Counted from the first letter of the stretch, positions 8,606 to 17,794 are shown. The stretch: 32,445 bases of DNA from Thermoplasmata archaeon (GCA_030040775.1 JASHTB010000025.1:1-32445); one strand, 5' to 3'. A program made the numbers and translations. Notes: generated from the sequence alone by a model not told the origin.

Positions 8606-9145
8606 GTGGCCGAACAGCACCGATCGGAACGGGAGCCCGAGCCTCCTCCGGCGACAATCGCGCCCGCGAAGCCGAACGTGGCCCTCGTCGTCGAACGGAT
8701 TACCCACCAGGACGTCCCGGCGATCTGCGCGCTCTACAAGAAGGTCTGGGACGCCGAGAAGGAGGGCCTTCCTCCCGAGCTCCTGAAGACCTCGCAGCCG
8801 ACCCCGCTCGAGTTCACGAGCTGGATGGAGGGCGTGACGTACTTCGCGGCGCGTCGCGACGGCCGTCTGGTCGGTGTCGTCGGATGCGAGCTCGGGGACG
8901 GCAGCGCGCATCTCGTCCACCTCGCGGTCGACCCGGACGTCCGGCGTCAGGGGGTCGCGAGCGCGCTCCTCTCGGCGGCGGCCGACTGGGCGAAGCGGTC
9001 GAACGCCGAGGAGCTGTGGGTCGACGCGCTCGCCCGCTTCCGCGCGGCCGTCGCGCTGTTCACCCGTCTCGGCTTCGCCGAGTGCGGGCACCTCCACAAG
9101 CATCAGTGGCACGAGGACGTCCGCCTGTTCGAGCGGATGCTCTAG
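8606..9145 (+). CDS. GNAT-family N-acetyltransferase
   Basis: GRLVGVVGCELGDGSAHLVHLAVDPDVRRQGVASALLSAAADWAKRSNAEELWVDALARFRAAVALFTRLGF is the GNAT acetyl-CoA motif. GTG start. Confidence 0.85.
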   Translation: MAEQHRSEREPEPPPATIAPAKPNVALVVERITHQDVPAICALYKKVWDAEKEGLPPELLKTSQPTPLEFTSWMEGVTYFAARRDGRLVGVVGCELGDGSAHLVHLAVDPDVRRQGVASALLSAAADWAKRSNAEELWVDALARFRAAVALFTRLGFAECGHLHKHQWHEDVRLFERML

Positions 9146-9158
9146 CGTTTCCCGCCGC

Positions 9159-10190
9159 TCACCGAGCCCGGGCGGCGCCCCGGACCGAGTGGCTCGGTGG
9201 CGTTCCGTGCCGCTGCTGGAGCGCGCGGAGACGGCGGAGGCCGGCCTCGGGATGACCGTGGAAGAACTCTCGAGCCCCGCGGGCGAGCTCGGTCGCCTCG
9301 AGCTCGGTCGCGATCCCGTGGGTCCGCTCCTCCAAGAGGTAGTCACCGTACTCGCTGATGTACTTCGGAAGACCCGCCTTCAGCCGGTTCACCGCCTGCA
9401 GGCGCAGGGCCCGGATCTGCTGCTTCAGCGAGGCGAGCTTACCGGCTCGGAGCTCGCTCTCGAGGTCGTCCGCGACCTCCGCCGGGTCCTGGGGGGGTTC
9501 GACGCCGAGCGCCTGCATGTCCCTCAGGAGGGCGATCACGCGCTCGAGCTCCTCCCGCGCCTGGTCGAGATGGCGCTCCTTCAGGGCGACCACGCGTTCG
9601 ACCTGCTGGAACGTCGAGAGGGCCTGGGGGACATCGCCCGTGCGCGCCGCGTGGAGCGTGTCCTCGATCTGCTCGCGCTCGAGCCGGCTGTCGACGGCGT
9701 ACGCCTCGAGGCGCGTGAGCCGACTCTTGGTGCGCTTCTCCCACTCCTCGATCGCCGAGACGATCCGTCGCTGCGCGATCCGCTCGATCCCCCGCACGAC
9801 CTCGGCCCACGGCTCGGGATTCGGCGCGGTCCGCGCCGCCTCCTCCGCCCAGGCCGGTAGGCGCGGCACCGTCACACCGAGAGGCTGGGCTCCCTCGGCC
9901 CAGGAGGCGATCCGGTTCAATCGGCGTCCGAGCTCGGCGGCGAACGGGTTCGCCGCCGGGGCTACGGTTCGGTGGGCCACCGGTCGGGGGGAAGCCCGAG
10001 GGGGGGTCGGGGCGGGCGGAGCGGCCGAAGGGGCGGGCGGAGCGGCCGAAGGGACGGGTGCGACGGAAGGAGTCTCGGCGGGAGCCGAATCCGGTATCGT
10101 CTCGGGAAGAAGGGAATGGCAGGAAGGGCAGACGAGCGCCTCGGGAGGCACCGGGGCCCCGCAAATCGGGCAACGTCGCGCGTCGTTCAT
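9159..10190 (-). CDS. Zinc-ribbon plus coiled-coil protein of unknown function
   Basis: MNDARRCPICGAPVPPEALVCPSCHSLLP, then a Pro/Ala-rich linker, then a long charged helical region. Confidence 0.75.
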   Translation of the reverse strand: MNDARRCPICGAPVPPEALVCPSCHSLLPETIPDSAPAETPSVAPVPSAAPPAPSAAPPAPTPPRASPRPVAHRTVAPAANPFAAELGRRLNRIASWAEGAQPLGVTVPRLPAWAEEAARTAPNPEPWAEVVRGIERIAQRRIVSAIEEWEKRTKSRLTRLEAYAVDSRLEREQIEDTLHAARTGDVPQALSTFQQVERVVALKERHLDQAREELERVIALLRDMQALGVEPPQDPAEVADDLESELRAGKLASLKQQIRALRLQAVNRLKAGLPKYISEYGDYLLEERTHGIATELEATELARGAREFFHGHPEAGLRRLRALQQRHGTPPSHSVRGAARAR

Positions 10191-10212
10191 CGCGAAGACC
10201 TTCCGCTCGGAA

Positions 10213-10297
10213 TGCAGGGGGTGAGATTTGAACTCACGAACTCCTACGAGACCAGGACCTCAACCTGGCGCCTTTGACCAAGCTGGGCCACCCCTGC
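10213..10297 (-). tRNA. tRNA-Leu (anticodon GAG), no intron, CCA not encoded
   Basis: Reverse complement GCAGGGGTGGCCCAGCTTGGTCAAAGGCGCCAGGTTGAGGTCCTGGTCTCGTAGGAGTTCGTGAGTTCAAATCTCACCCCCTGCA. Acceptor GCAGGGG/CCCCTGC, anticodon arm CCAGG-TTGAGGT-CCTGG, long variable arm, T-arm GTGAG-TTCAAAT-CTCAC. Confidence 0.95.
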
Positions 10298-10418
10298 ACG
10301 CCGGCCGGCGCGTACGGGGGCCGACCGATAACCTTTGCGAACGCGCACCGTCCCGTCCGTAGGAAAGGAGGTTCTCCCCGAAAAAAGCCTTGTACGCACG
10401 CGCGGTAGAACTGTACCG

Positions 10419-10772
10419 ATGCCCGAGCGTCCGTATGACGGGGCGACCGTCTTCATCGGTCAGAAGCCGACCATGACGTACGTCTTTCAGGTCGTAACCC
10501 AGCTCAACGCGGGCGAGGGCCCCGTCGTCGTGAAGGCCCGGGGGAACGCGATCGGCAAGGCCGTGGACGTCGTGGAGGTCGTGCGTCGTCGCTTCCTCGA
10601 AGGGCAGGTCGACGTCGGTCCGATCGCGATCGACACCGAACGCCTCGTGAACCGCGAGGGGCGCGAGGCGAACGTCTCCTCGATCGCGATCAGCCTCACG
10701 CGGACGGGGGTGGCACCGGCGGCGGCTGCGGGCTCGCCACCGCCGAAGGAGCCGCCCCGAAGGCCGGGATGA
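10419..10772 (+). CDS. albA: DNA/RNA-binding protein Alba
   Basis: MPERPYDGATVFIGQKPTMTYVFQVVTQLNAGEGPVVVKARGNAIGKAVDVVEVVRRRF...VSSIAISLTR. ATG 10419 chosen inside a longer ORF. Confidence 0.92.
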   Translation: MPERPYDGATVFIGQKPTMTYVFQVVTQLNAGEGPVVVKARGNAIGKAVDVVEVVRRRFLEGQVDVGPIAIDTERLVNREGREANVSSIAISLTRTGVAPAAAAGSPPPKEPPRRPG

Positions 10773-12594
10773 GGTCGCGGACGACCCACGTCCCGGCGAG
10801 AAGGTCGCCGAGTCGCTGACGCTCGCTGTTCAGGCTGATCACGAGGACCCCGAAGGCACCGAGCAGGCCGACCGCGGCCGCGAGGACGGCGATCACTCCC
10901 GCGAGCACGAGCACCCCGCCGGGGATGGGGATCCCGCCCACGGTCACGCTCGCGAGCGGCCCGGTCTTGAACAGGAACGCGACGCCGAGCGCGGCCGCGA
11001 CGCCGACCACGGTGAGGGTCGGAAGGACGGTCGAGTTCCGCACGAGGGCCGGGACGAACCCGATTGGCCGGAGGGACTTGTCCCGGACGGCCAGGCGGAC
11101 GAGCCGCTTCCCGGGGGAGCTGCCGGTCACCGTCTCGAAGACGGCGAAGTAGAGGAACGCGAGCGAGACGTACGCGTAGATCGCGGCGTTGAACGGGAGG
11201 CTAGAGAGCGCCGCGTAGAGATTCCCGGGCGTGGCGAGAACGATCGCCGTCCAGACGCCGACGGCCGGGATCGTCACGATCAAAAGGTCGCAGAGGAAGC
11301 CGACCGTCCGGGCGCCGAGCGAGCCGAACCGCCGCTGGCCGAGGTCACGGCCGAGCGTGACGAGCCAGCGGGCGGTCAGCCACGCGCGGAACCCCTCCCG
11401 CCCGTCCTTGGACCCGGAGCGGGCAATCGCGTCGAGATTCGTCTGGTCGCTCACAACCCAACCCGGCACCGGTAACCCGTCCCATGGCCGTCCGGCGGGC
11501 GCGGCGGGGAGGCCGAGGAGGGCCCGGGCTTGTTCGGCCGCCTCGTGGCCGGCACGGGCCGATTCGGCCAGCGACTCGGAAAGAGCCCCGTCCACCCCCG
11601 CCCGGAAAGCCCGCGCGAGCCGCCCGACGGGCGCGGGAGCCCCTGCCGATTCCGCAGGGCCCAGGGCGAGGAACGGCCGACCGAGCGCGTAGTGAACCAG
11701 GAACGCGGTGCCGAGGGCGAGCAGGCCGGAGAGGTAGACCAGGTCGAGGACTCCGGCCCCTCCGATCGTGTAGATGCCCGCCGGTCCGGTCCCGTAGAGG
11801 GGTGGCTGGCGGAGCAGGTCGGCGCCGAGCAGGGTGCCGAACGTAGTGGCGAAGAACACGAGCGGAAGCGCGAACCCTTCCCGGCGTGGCACGAACCAGG
11901 GCGCCAGGAGGACAGCGGCCCCGCCCGCAACGATCGGCGGGAGGAGGTAGTACGGGAACTGCTCCACGATCCCGACGCCCGGGATCGCGCTCGACCCCGC
12001 GAACGTCGCGAGCAAGGTCCCCATCGAAAGCCCGACCAGGAAGACGAGAGGTCGGGACGTGCCCTCCCCCGAATCGGTTCGGCCCGGAGAGCCTCCTGCG
12101 GGATTGGGTACGACGGCCGCGGCAAGCACGAGGACGACCGCCACGACGAAGAGGAGCAGTACCTCCGACCCGTTCGTTCCGAGGGCTGCGCCCGAGGCGA
12201 GGGAGGAGACGACCGGGGCCGCGAGGGGAAGGACGAGGAGCAACATCGCGACGCTCCCGACCGCGAGGAACGCCAGGTACTCCGTGAGCAGCCGGTAGCT
12301 CCCTCCGGTCATCCGAAGCACGGCGAGGGCACCGATGAGGAGCGGGAAGATCGCGCCGCCGAAGCTGACCGCGACGATGTCGTAGGAGACCGTGCCGAAC
12401 GGCAGGATCGCGAACGTGGCCAGGAGAGAGCCGAGGAAGAGGAGCCAGAACGCTCTCCGGCCCAAGCCGACGCTCTCGGCGAACGACGGATGCTCGAAGG
12501 CGAGGAGGAAGAAGAGGGCCCAGATGGCCGCCGGCAACACCAGCGAGACCGAGTCCGTGACGATGTCGCTGGCGAGCGCGAACGGGTCGACCAC
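10696..12594 (-). CDS. Multi-pass membrane protein: N-terminal DUF1614-like region fused to C-terminal RDD domain
   Basis: SYDIVAVSFGGAIFPLLIGAL and GADLLRQPPLYG...IYTIGGAGVLDLVYLSGLLA resemble DUF1614 motifs. C-terminal RRFGSLGARTVGFLCDLLIVTIP...SPGKRLVRLAVRDKS...LGDLLAGTWVV is RDD. Start ambiguous: GTG 12594 or TTG 12648. Confidence 0.75.
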   Translation of the reverse strand: MVDPFALASDIVTDSVSLVLPAAIWALFFLLAFEHPSFAESVGLGRRAFWLLFLGSLLATFAILPFGTVSYDIVAVSFGGAIFPLLIGALAVLRMTGGSYRLLTEYLAFLAVGSVAMLLLVLPLAAPVVSSLASGAALGTNGSEVLLLFVVAVVLVLAAAVVPNPAGGSPGRTDSGEGTSRPLVFLVGLSMGTLLATFAGSSAIPGVGIVEQFPYYLLPPIVAGGAAVLLAPWFVPRREGFALPLVFFATTFGTLLGADLLRQPPLYGTGPAGIYTIGGAGVLDLVYLSGLLALGTAFLVHYALGRPFLALGPAESAGAPAPVGRLARAFRAGVDGALSESLAESARAGHEAAEQARALLGLPAAPAGRPWDGLPVPGWVVSDQTNLDAIARSGSKDGREGFRAWLTARWLVTLGRDLGQRRFGSLGARTVGFLCDLLIVTIPAVGVWTAIVLATPGNLYAALSSLPFNAAIYAYVSLAFLYFAVFETVTGSSPGKRLVRLAVRDKSLRPIGFVPALVRNSTVLPTLTVVGVAAALGVAFLFKTGPLASVTVGGIPIPGGVLVLAGVIAVLAAAVGLLGAFGVLVISLNSERQRLGDLLAGTWVVRDLIPAFGAAPSAVASPQPPPVPPPSA

Positions 12595-12685
12595 GGTCCC
12601 TTTTCCCCCCTCTCCCGTCGGGAAGAACGAAGGAGAGTCACCGGCCAAGCCTAAACGTTTTGTCAGAGGGTCCTCTCCGAGGCCT

Positions 12686-14086
12686 ATGGTCGTTCCGCGC
12701 GTCGAACAGGACTCGCTTGGCCCTCGCGAGGTCCCGGATTCGGTCTACTGGGGGATCCAGACCCTGCGTGCCCGGGAGAACTTCCCGGTGAGCGGCCTGC
12801 GCGCCTCGCGCCACCTCGTTCGTTCGTATGCGTTCCTCAAGCTCGCGTGCGTGCGGGCCAACGTCGAGAAGGGAGGCCTCGACCCCGAGCGCGGACGCGC
12901 GCTCGCCCAGGCTGCCGAGGAGATGGCCGGCGGCCGGTTCGACGACCAGTTCCCGGTCGACGTCTTCCAGGCGGGCGCTGGGACGTCGTTCCACATGAAC
13001 GTGAACGAGGTCCTGACGAACCGGGCGCTCGAGATCCTCGGCAAGAAGCGGGGTGATTACCGCCAGATGAGCCCGAACGACCACGCGAACCGAGGCCAGT
13101 CCACGAACGACACCTTTCCGTCGGCGGCCCAGGTGGCGGTGCTGCTCGCCTTCCGGGAGCTCACCCCTTCCCTGCGGACCCTCATCGAGAGCCTGCGTCG
13201 CAAGGGCGAGGAGTTCTCCCGCCTCCCCAAGGCGGGACGGACTCACCTCAAGGACGCGATGCCGGTCACGCTCGGGGCCGAGTTTCAAGCCTACGCGACG
13301 GCCCTCGACCACCTCCTCGAGACCTTGCCGCCCGTCGAGCGGGCGCTCGGAGAGATCCCGCTCGGAGGAAGCGCGGTCGGCAGCGGCATCAACTCGGTTC
13401 CGGGGTTCCGCGCGCGGGCGGTCGAGGAATACGCGAAGCTCACGGGCTTAGCGCTCTCCGTGAGCCGCGACCCGTTCGAGACGATGCAGAGCCGCTGGCC
13501 CCTCGGAGCCGCGTCGGCCTGGTTGCGCACGGTGGCGCTCGAGCTCGTGCGGATTGCGAACGACCTCCGCCTCCTCTCGAGCGGACCGGCGACGGGGTTC
13601 GACGAGATTCGCCTCCCCGAGATCCAGCCGGGCTCCTCCATCATGCCGGGGAAGGTGAACCCCTCGGCGGCCGAGTGCCTCGACATGGTCGCCTATCACG
13701 TGCTCGGGGCCGACCAGGCGACGGCGTTCGCCGTCGCTTCCGGCCAGCTCGAGATCAACGTGATGATGCCGCTCGCGGCCTACGAGGTCCTGTTTTCGTC
13801 GGAGATCCTGGCGAACTACCTGCCCGTCTTCGCCCGGACGTGTGTCGACGGGATCACCGCGAACCGGGAGCGGCTCGAAAAGTTCCTGGTCGAGTCGGCG
13901 GCGCTCGCGACCGTGCTCACCCCTCGATTCGGATACCTCAAGGTCGCGGAGCTCATCCATGAGGCCGAGCGCTCAGGCCGGCCGGTGCGCGAGCTCCTCA
14001 TCGAGCGGGGGCTCCTCACGAAGGAGGAGGCCGACGCGCTCCTCGGCGAAGCGGCACTGCTGAAACTCACGGAGCCAGTTCCGTGA
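12686..14086 (+). CDS. aspA: Aspartase/fumarase superfamily lyase, most like aspartate ammonia-lyase
   Basis: REVPDSVYWGIQTLRARENFPVSG, MNVNEVLTNRALEILGKKRGDY, PNDHANRGQSTNDTFPSA, GSSIMPGKVNPSAAE. Confidence 0.85.
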   Translation: MVVPRVEQDSLGPREVPDSVYWGIQTLRARENFPVSGLRASRHLVRSYAFLKLACVRANVEKGGLDPERGRALAQAAEEMAGGRFDDQFPVDVFQAGAGTSFHMNVNEVLTNRALEILGKKRGDYRQMSPNDHANRGQSTNDTFPSAAQVAVLLAFRELTPSLRTLIESLRRKGEEFSRLPKAGRTHLKDAMPVTLGAEFQAYATALDHLLETLPPVERALGEIPLGGSAVGSGINSVPGFRARAVEEYAKLTGLALSVSRDPFETMQSRWPLGAASAWLRTVALELVRIANDLRLLSSGPATGFDEIRLPEIQPGSSIMPGKVNPSAAECLDMVAYHVLGADQATAFAVASGQLEINVMMPLAAYEVLFSSEILANYLPVFARTCVDGITANRERLEKFLVESAALATVLTPRFGYLKVAELIHEAERSGRPVRELLIERGLLTKEEADALLGEAALLKLTEPVP

Positions 14087-14142
14087 GAACGCCGGACCTC
14101 TACTGTTAAGACGCTCCGGGCCCGTTCGACGCTCGAGCGGCC

Positions 14143-14898
14143 ATGGCGACCCTCGAGGAGACCGCCGTCGCACTCGGCAACCAGGCGTCGGACGAGTTCC
14201 GTCAGGCGGCGGAGGTCCTCGGGAAGGTCGGCCTGACCCAGTACGAGGCGCGCGCCTACATCGCGCTGGTCGGGCGCGGGGTCGGCGACGCCGCGACGCT
14301 CGCGACCGCGGCCGGGATCCCACGGACCAGCGCCTACAAGGTCCTAGAGTCGCTCGCGGAGAAGGGGTACGCCAAGCCGACGGGGGGCAAGCCGATCCTG
14401 TTCCGACCAACGCCTCCTCTGGAGGTCGCGGAGTCGCTGAAGGGAGCGATTCAGGAGGTGTTCGAGAAGCTTGCCCTGCTCCATCGGGTGACGAGCGAGC
14501 ACGGGGAGCCCCAGCTCGTGTACCTGCTCTCCGAGCGGGAGAAGGTCGTCCAGAAGATCGGAGACCTCCTCGACCAGTCTACGCGGACGTTCATCCTCAC
14601 GACGCCCCAGGTGGCGGACATGAGGGACGAGCTCGGCAAGAAGATCCAGCACGCGGTGAAACGCGGGGTCCGGCTGACGTTCGTCACGGCCCCGCTCCAG
14701 CGGGTCCCCGAAGGCGTCGAGTACGTCCCGCGCGAGAACCTGCTCGCCACCGAGGTGCTGGCCGACGGGGAGCACGCGCTCCTCGCGGCCCCCGGGCTCG
14801 AAGCGTGTGGCTTCACCGACAACCCGATCCTGATCGCCCACCTCAAGCAGTTCCTCGAGGTCGTTCTGGAGAAAGGGCCCGAGACGCCGACCGCCTAG
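14143..14898 (+). CDS. TrmB-family transcriptional regulator
   Basis: LGKVGLTQYEARAYIALVGRGVGDAATLATAAGIPRTSAYKVLESLAEKGYAKPTGGKPILFRPTPP is the TrmB winged helix, followed by an effector region. Confidence 0.9.
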   Translation: MATLEETAVALGNQASDEFRQAAEVLGKVGLTQYEARAYIALVGRGVGDAATLATAAGIPRTSAYKVLESLAEKGYAKPTGGKPILFRPTPPLEVAESLKGAIQEVFEKLALLHRVTSEHGEPQLVYLLSEREKVVQKIGDLLDQSTRTFILTTPQVADMRDELGKKIQHAVKRGVRLTFVTAPLQRVPEGVEYVPRENLLATEVLADGEHALLAAPGLEACGFTDNPILIAHLKQFLEVVLEKGPETPTA

Positions 14899-14912
14899 GG
14901 CCCGTGCCCGCG

Positions 14913-15791
14913 ATGGGGAACTCCCTCGCCCCCCGACCCGACCGGCGCCGGCCGCCCGGGGAGAGGGTGCGGGAGCGGCTGCGAGCCGTCGCGGGGGAGG
15001 CGGTCGCGCGGACGATGCCGTCCGGTTACCAGCGCCTCGGGCGTGTCCTCCTGCTTCGCCTGCCCGAGACGCTGCGGCCGTACTACCCGCTCCTCGGTGC
15101 CGCCTGGCAGGAGGAGCTCGGGGTCGCGACCGTGCTCGTTCCGTGCGGACCGATCGAAGGCGAATACCGCCGGCCTCGCCTCGAGCGTGTCGCGGGAGAG
15201 GAGACCGAGACGGAGGTGACCGAGTTCGGCGTGCGCTATCGGTTCGACGCAGCCCGGATCATGTTCGCCCAGGGAAACCGGACCGAGCGCCGGCGGGCCG
15301 GCCTCCTCGTCCAACCGGGGGAGACCGTGGTCGACCTGTTCGCGGGCATCGGCTACTTTGCGATTCCCGCGGGCCGGGCTGGAGCCTCCCGCGTCTGGGC
15401 CGTCGAGAAGAATCCGACCGCCCTACGGTACCTTCGGGAGAACGTCGAGCGGAACGGGGTCGCCGCCCGGATTGAGGTCGTCCCCGGGGACAACCGCACG
15501 GTCTCCCTGCCGCACGGCGTGGCCGACCGGGTCTTCCTCGGCTACCTTCCGAGCGCCGTCCCCTGGGTGCCGCGGGCGCTCGAGCTTACGCGCCCCCGAG
15601 GGGGAACCCTCCATGTCCACCTCCTGGCCGGGACGCGCGACGACCCGAGGACGACCTCCTCCGAGGTGGAGGACGCGGTGCGGGGGGCGGGCGGCACGCT
15701 GATCGCGCCGGTCTCCGTACGGGACGTGAAACCGTACGGGCCCGGCCGGGTCCACCGAGTGGTCGACGTGCCGGCGAGGCCGGGTCCCTGA
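14913..15791 (+). CDS. taw2: Trm5/TYW2-family tRNA modification enzyme, probably Taw2 (wyosine aminocarboxypropyltransferase)
   Basis: DLFAGIGYFAIPAGRAGASRVWAVEKNPTALRYLRENVERNGV...GDNRTV...DRVFLGYLPSAVPWVPRAL. The LGYLPS motif points to TYW2/Taw2 rather than Trm5. Confidence 0.8.
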   Translation: MGNSLAPRPDRRRPPGERVRERLRAVAGEAVARTMPSGYQRLGRVLLLRLPETLRPYYPLLGAAWQEELGVATVLVPCGPIEGEYRRPRLERVAGEETETEVTEFGVRYRFDAARIMFAQGNRTERRRAGLLVQPGETVVDLFAGIGYFAIPAGRAGASRVWAVEKNPTALRYLRENVERNGVAARIEVVPGDNRTVSLPHGVADRVFLGYLPSAVPWVPRALELTRPRGGTLHVHLLAGTRDDPRTTSSEVEDAVRGAGGTLIAPVSVRDVKPYGPGRVHRVVDVPARPGP

Positions 15792-15808
15792 GAAGCCCGA
15801 GCGGTGGA

Positions 15809-16936
15809 CTACCGGGGAGCGGGGGCGACGGCCCGCGCTCTAAGCGTGCGCATCGCTTCGGGAAGTGCTCGCGCGAACCGTTCGATGTCCCCGGGGGGAT
15901 TGGAGAACGAGACCCGAACGAACTGAGCCCCATGCTTCGGCGAGAGGTAGTTACCGGCGCGGACGAACACTCCGTGCCGGCGGAGCATCTCGTCCTGGAT
16001 CGCCTCCGGCGCGACCCCGGTCTCCCGGACGTCAAACACCATCATGTTCGCCCGGGACGGGTAGACCGGGAGCGAGGTCCCCTCGACGCCGGCGACCACC
16101 GAACGGATCCGCTCGCAGTTCGCGCGGGTCTGACGCACCACGCCCCCGATCCAGGACGGCTTGGTCCGAAGGGCCGCGCGCGCCGCGACCTGGGCGAGGA
16201 CGTTGACGCCGAGGTCGTTCGTGTTGTACCGAACGACCTTCTGGAGGAGCTCCGGACGGGCGAGGAGACCCCCGAGCCGTAGCCCGGCGAGGCCGCAGTT
16301 TTTCGACACCGACCAGAGGGTTAGCGTCTCCTCGGGAGCGAACTCGGCCGCCAAGGTGTGTCCTTCGGAGAAGTCGCGGTACGTGACGTCGTTCAGGAGG
16401 AGGAGGCGGTGGTCGTGAGCAATCTCCGCGATGGCGCGGACCTCCTCGCGCGGGTATCCCGAACCGAGCGGGTTGAGGGGGTCGATCAGGAGGATCATCC
16501 TCGTTCGGGGACCGATCGCCTCCGCGATCCGCTCGGCCGTGAGACGGTACGGCGGGGTGTAGATGTCGAGGTTGACCGTGCGCGCTCCTCCCAGCTCGAT
16601 GAACTTGTGGATGATGAGGTAGCTCGGGTCGGACGCGATGACCTCGTCCCCCGCGCCGAGCAGGGCCCGCATGGCCATGTAGAGCGACTCGGTGCCGCCC
16701 GAGGAGACGAACGGCTCTACCCCGGGCAGGCGGAAGTCCCGGACGACCAGGTCGAGGAGCTCCGGGTCGCCGGAGGCGAGGGGGTAGCCCTCGTACAGGC
16801 GCTCGCGGACCGCCTCGTCCAGGGCGCCCCGGACGACCTCAGGTGGGACGAGATGGTTCGTGTTCTGGCTCAGCCAGGCGATCTCCGCGCGGTGGGCGTG
16901 CGCGTAACGGAACGCGTCGGAGGCGGGAGTCGACAC
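15809..16936 (-). CDS. PLP-dependent aminotransferase, class I/II
   Basis: SSGGTESLYMAMRALLGAGDEVIASDPSYLIIHKF, DPLNPLGSGYPREE, TLWSVSKNCGLAGLRLGGLL (PLP lysine context). GTG start. Confidence 0.88.
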   Translation of the reverse strand: MSTPASDAFRYAHAHRAEIAWLSQNTNHLVPPEVVRGALDEAVRERLYEGYPLASGDPELLDLVVRDFRLPGVEPFVSSGGTESLYMAMRALLGAGDEVIASDPSYLIIHKFIELGGARTVNLDIYTPPYRLTAERIAEAIGPRTRMILLIDPLNPLGSGYPREEVRAIAEIAHDHRLLLLNDVTYRDFSEGHTLAAEFAPEETLTLWSVSKNCGLAGLRLGGLLARPELLQKVVRYNTNDLGVNVLAQVAARAALRTKPSWIGGVVRQTRANCERIRSVVAGVEGTSLPVYPSRANMMVFDVRETGVAPEAIQDEMLRRHGVFVRAGNYLSPKHGAQFVRVSFSNPPGDIERFARALPEAMRTLRARAVAPAPR

Positions 16937-16961
16937 GTCCCCCTGACGGTCCCGAGGAGCC

Positions 16962-17756
16962 TTAACCCTTCTCGGCCGAGGACGGATTCGCCTCGCCGAG
17001 GAACGTCGTCACGATTCCCATCGATTGCGGCTGCGCGCGAACCCGAACGAACCCGGCGCGCTTCAACGCGTGAAGGAACTCCTCCCGGGAGGGCAGCGAG
17101 CGCAGCGACTCGGGAAGGTACCGGTACGGGCCGGCGCTCCGAACGAGCGCGCCCAGGGACGGGACGACCCGGTCGAAGTAGGTGTGGAACAGTCGACCGA
17201 ACCAGGGGGCGGTCGGTTCGGTGATCTCGAGGGTCAGGAGCGCTCCGCCCGGCCGCAAGACGCGGCGCATTTCGCCGAGGGCCCGGGAAAGGTCGGAGAG
17301 GTTCCGCAAGACGAACGCGTTCGTCACGAGGTCGAAGCTCTCCGAGACGAACGGCAGGCGGAGGGCGTTCGCCCGGCCGAAATCGAGTCGGCGGCCCTCG
17401 GCCCGTCGGCTGCTCTCCACGGCCGCTTTGGCGACCATCGCAGCGGTGAAGTCAGTCGCGAAGACGCGGGCTCCCGGATAGTGCCGTGCAACCTGGCGGG
17501 CGAGCTCGCCCGTGCCGCAACCGAGGTCGAGAACGCGAATCGGAGGACCGTCCGAGCGGAACCGGTCAAGGTCCCAGAGCGCTCGGGGCCGCCAGACGTA
17601 GTCGTTCCCCAGGGAGGCAACATGGTCGAACCACTCGTAGCGCTCGGCGATGTGCGTGAACATCCGCCGGATCTCTCGCTCGAACGAGGGGGCTCGCCGG
17701 TCGGGGTACGGAGAGCCGTCCGCCGCCGTCCGGCCTCGATTCACCGGGATGGCCAT
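16962..17756 (-). CDS. UbiE/MenG-like quinone C-methyltransferase
   Basis: MFTHIAERYEWFDHVASLGNDYVWR, VLDLGCGTGELA, VTNAFVLRNLSDLSRALGEMRRVLRPGG, LEITEP...FHTYFDRVVPSLGAL. ATG 17756 chosen inside a longer ORF. Confidence 0.88.
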   Translation of the reverse strand: MAIPVNRGRTAADGSPYPDRRAPSFEREIRRMFTHIAERYEWFDHVASLGNDYVWRPRALWDLDRFRSDGPPIRVLDLGCGTGELARQVARHYPGARVFATDFTAAMVAKAAVESSRRAEGRRLDFGRANALRLPFVSESFDLVTNAFVLRNLSDLSRALGEMRRVLRPGGALLTLEITEPTAPWFGRLFHTYFDRVVPSLGALVRSAGPYRYLPESLRSLPSREEFLHALKRAGFVRVRAQPQSMGIVTTFLGEANPSSAEKG

Positions 17757-17779
17757 CGGCCTCTCACGGGGAGGACGCA

Positions 17780-17787
17780 CCTTAACC
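17780..17787 (-). promoter_or_regulatory. TATA-like box for the UbiE-like gene
   Basis: GGTTAAGG on the minus strand, about 28 nt before ATG 17756. Confidence 0.45.
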
Positions 17788-17794
17788 CTGAGGG

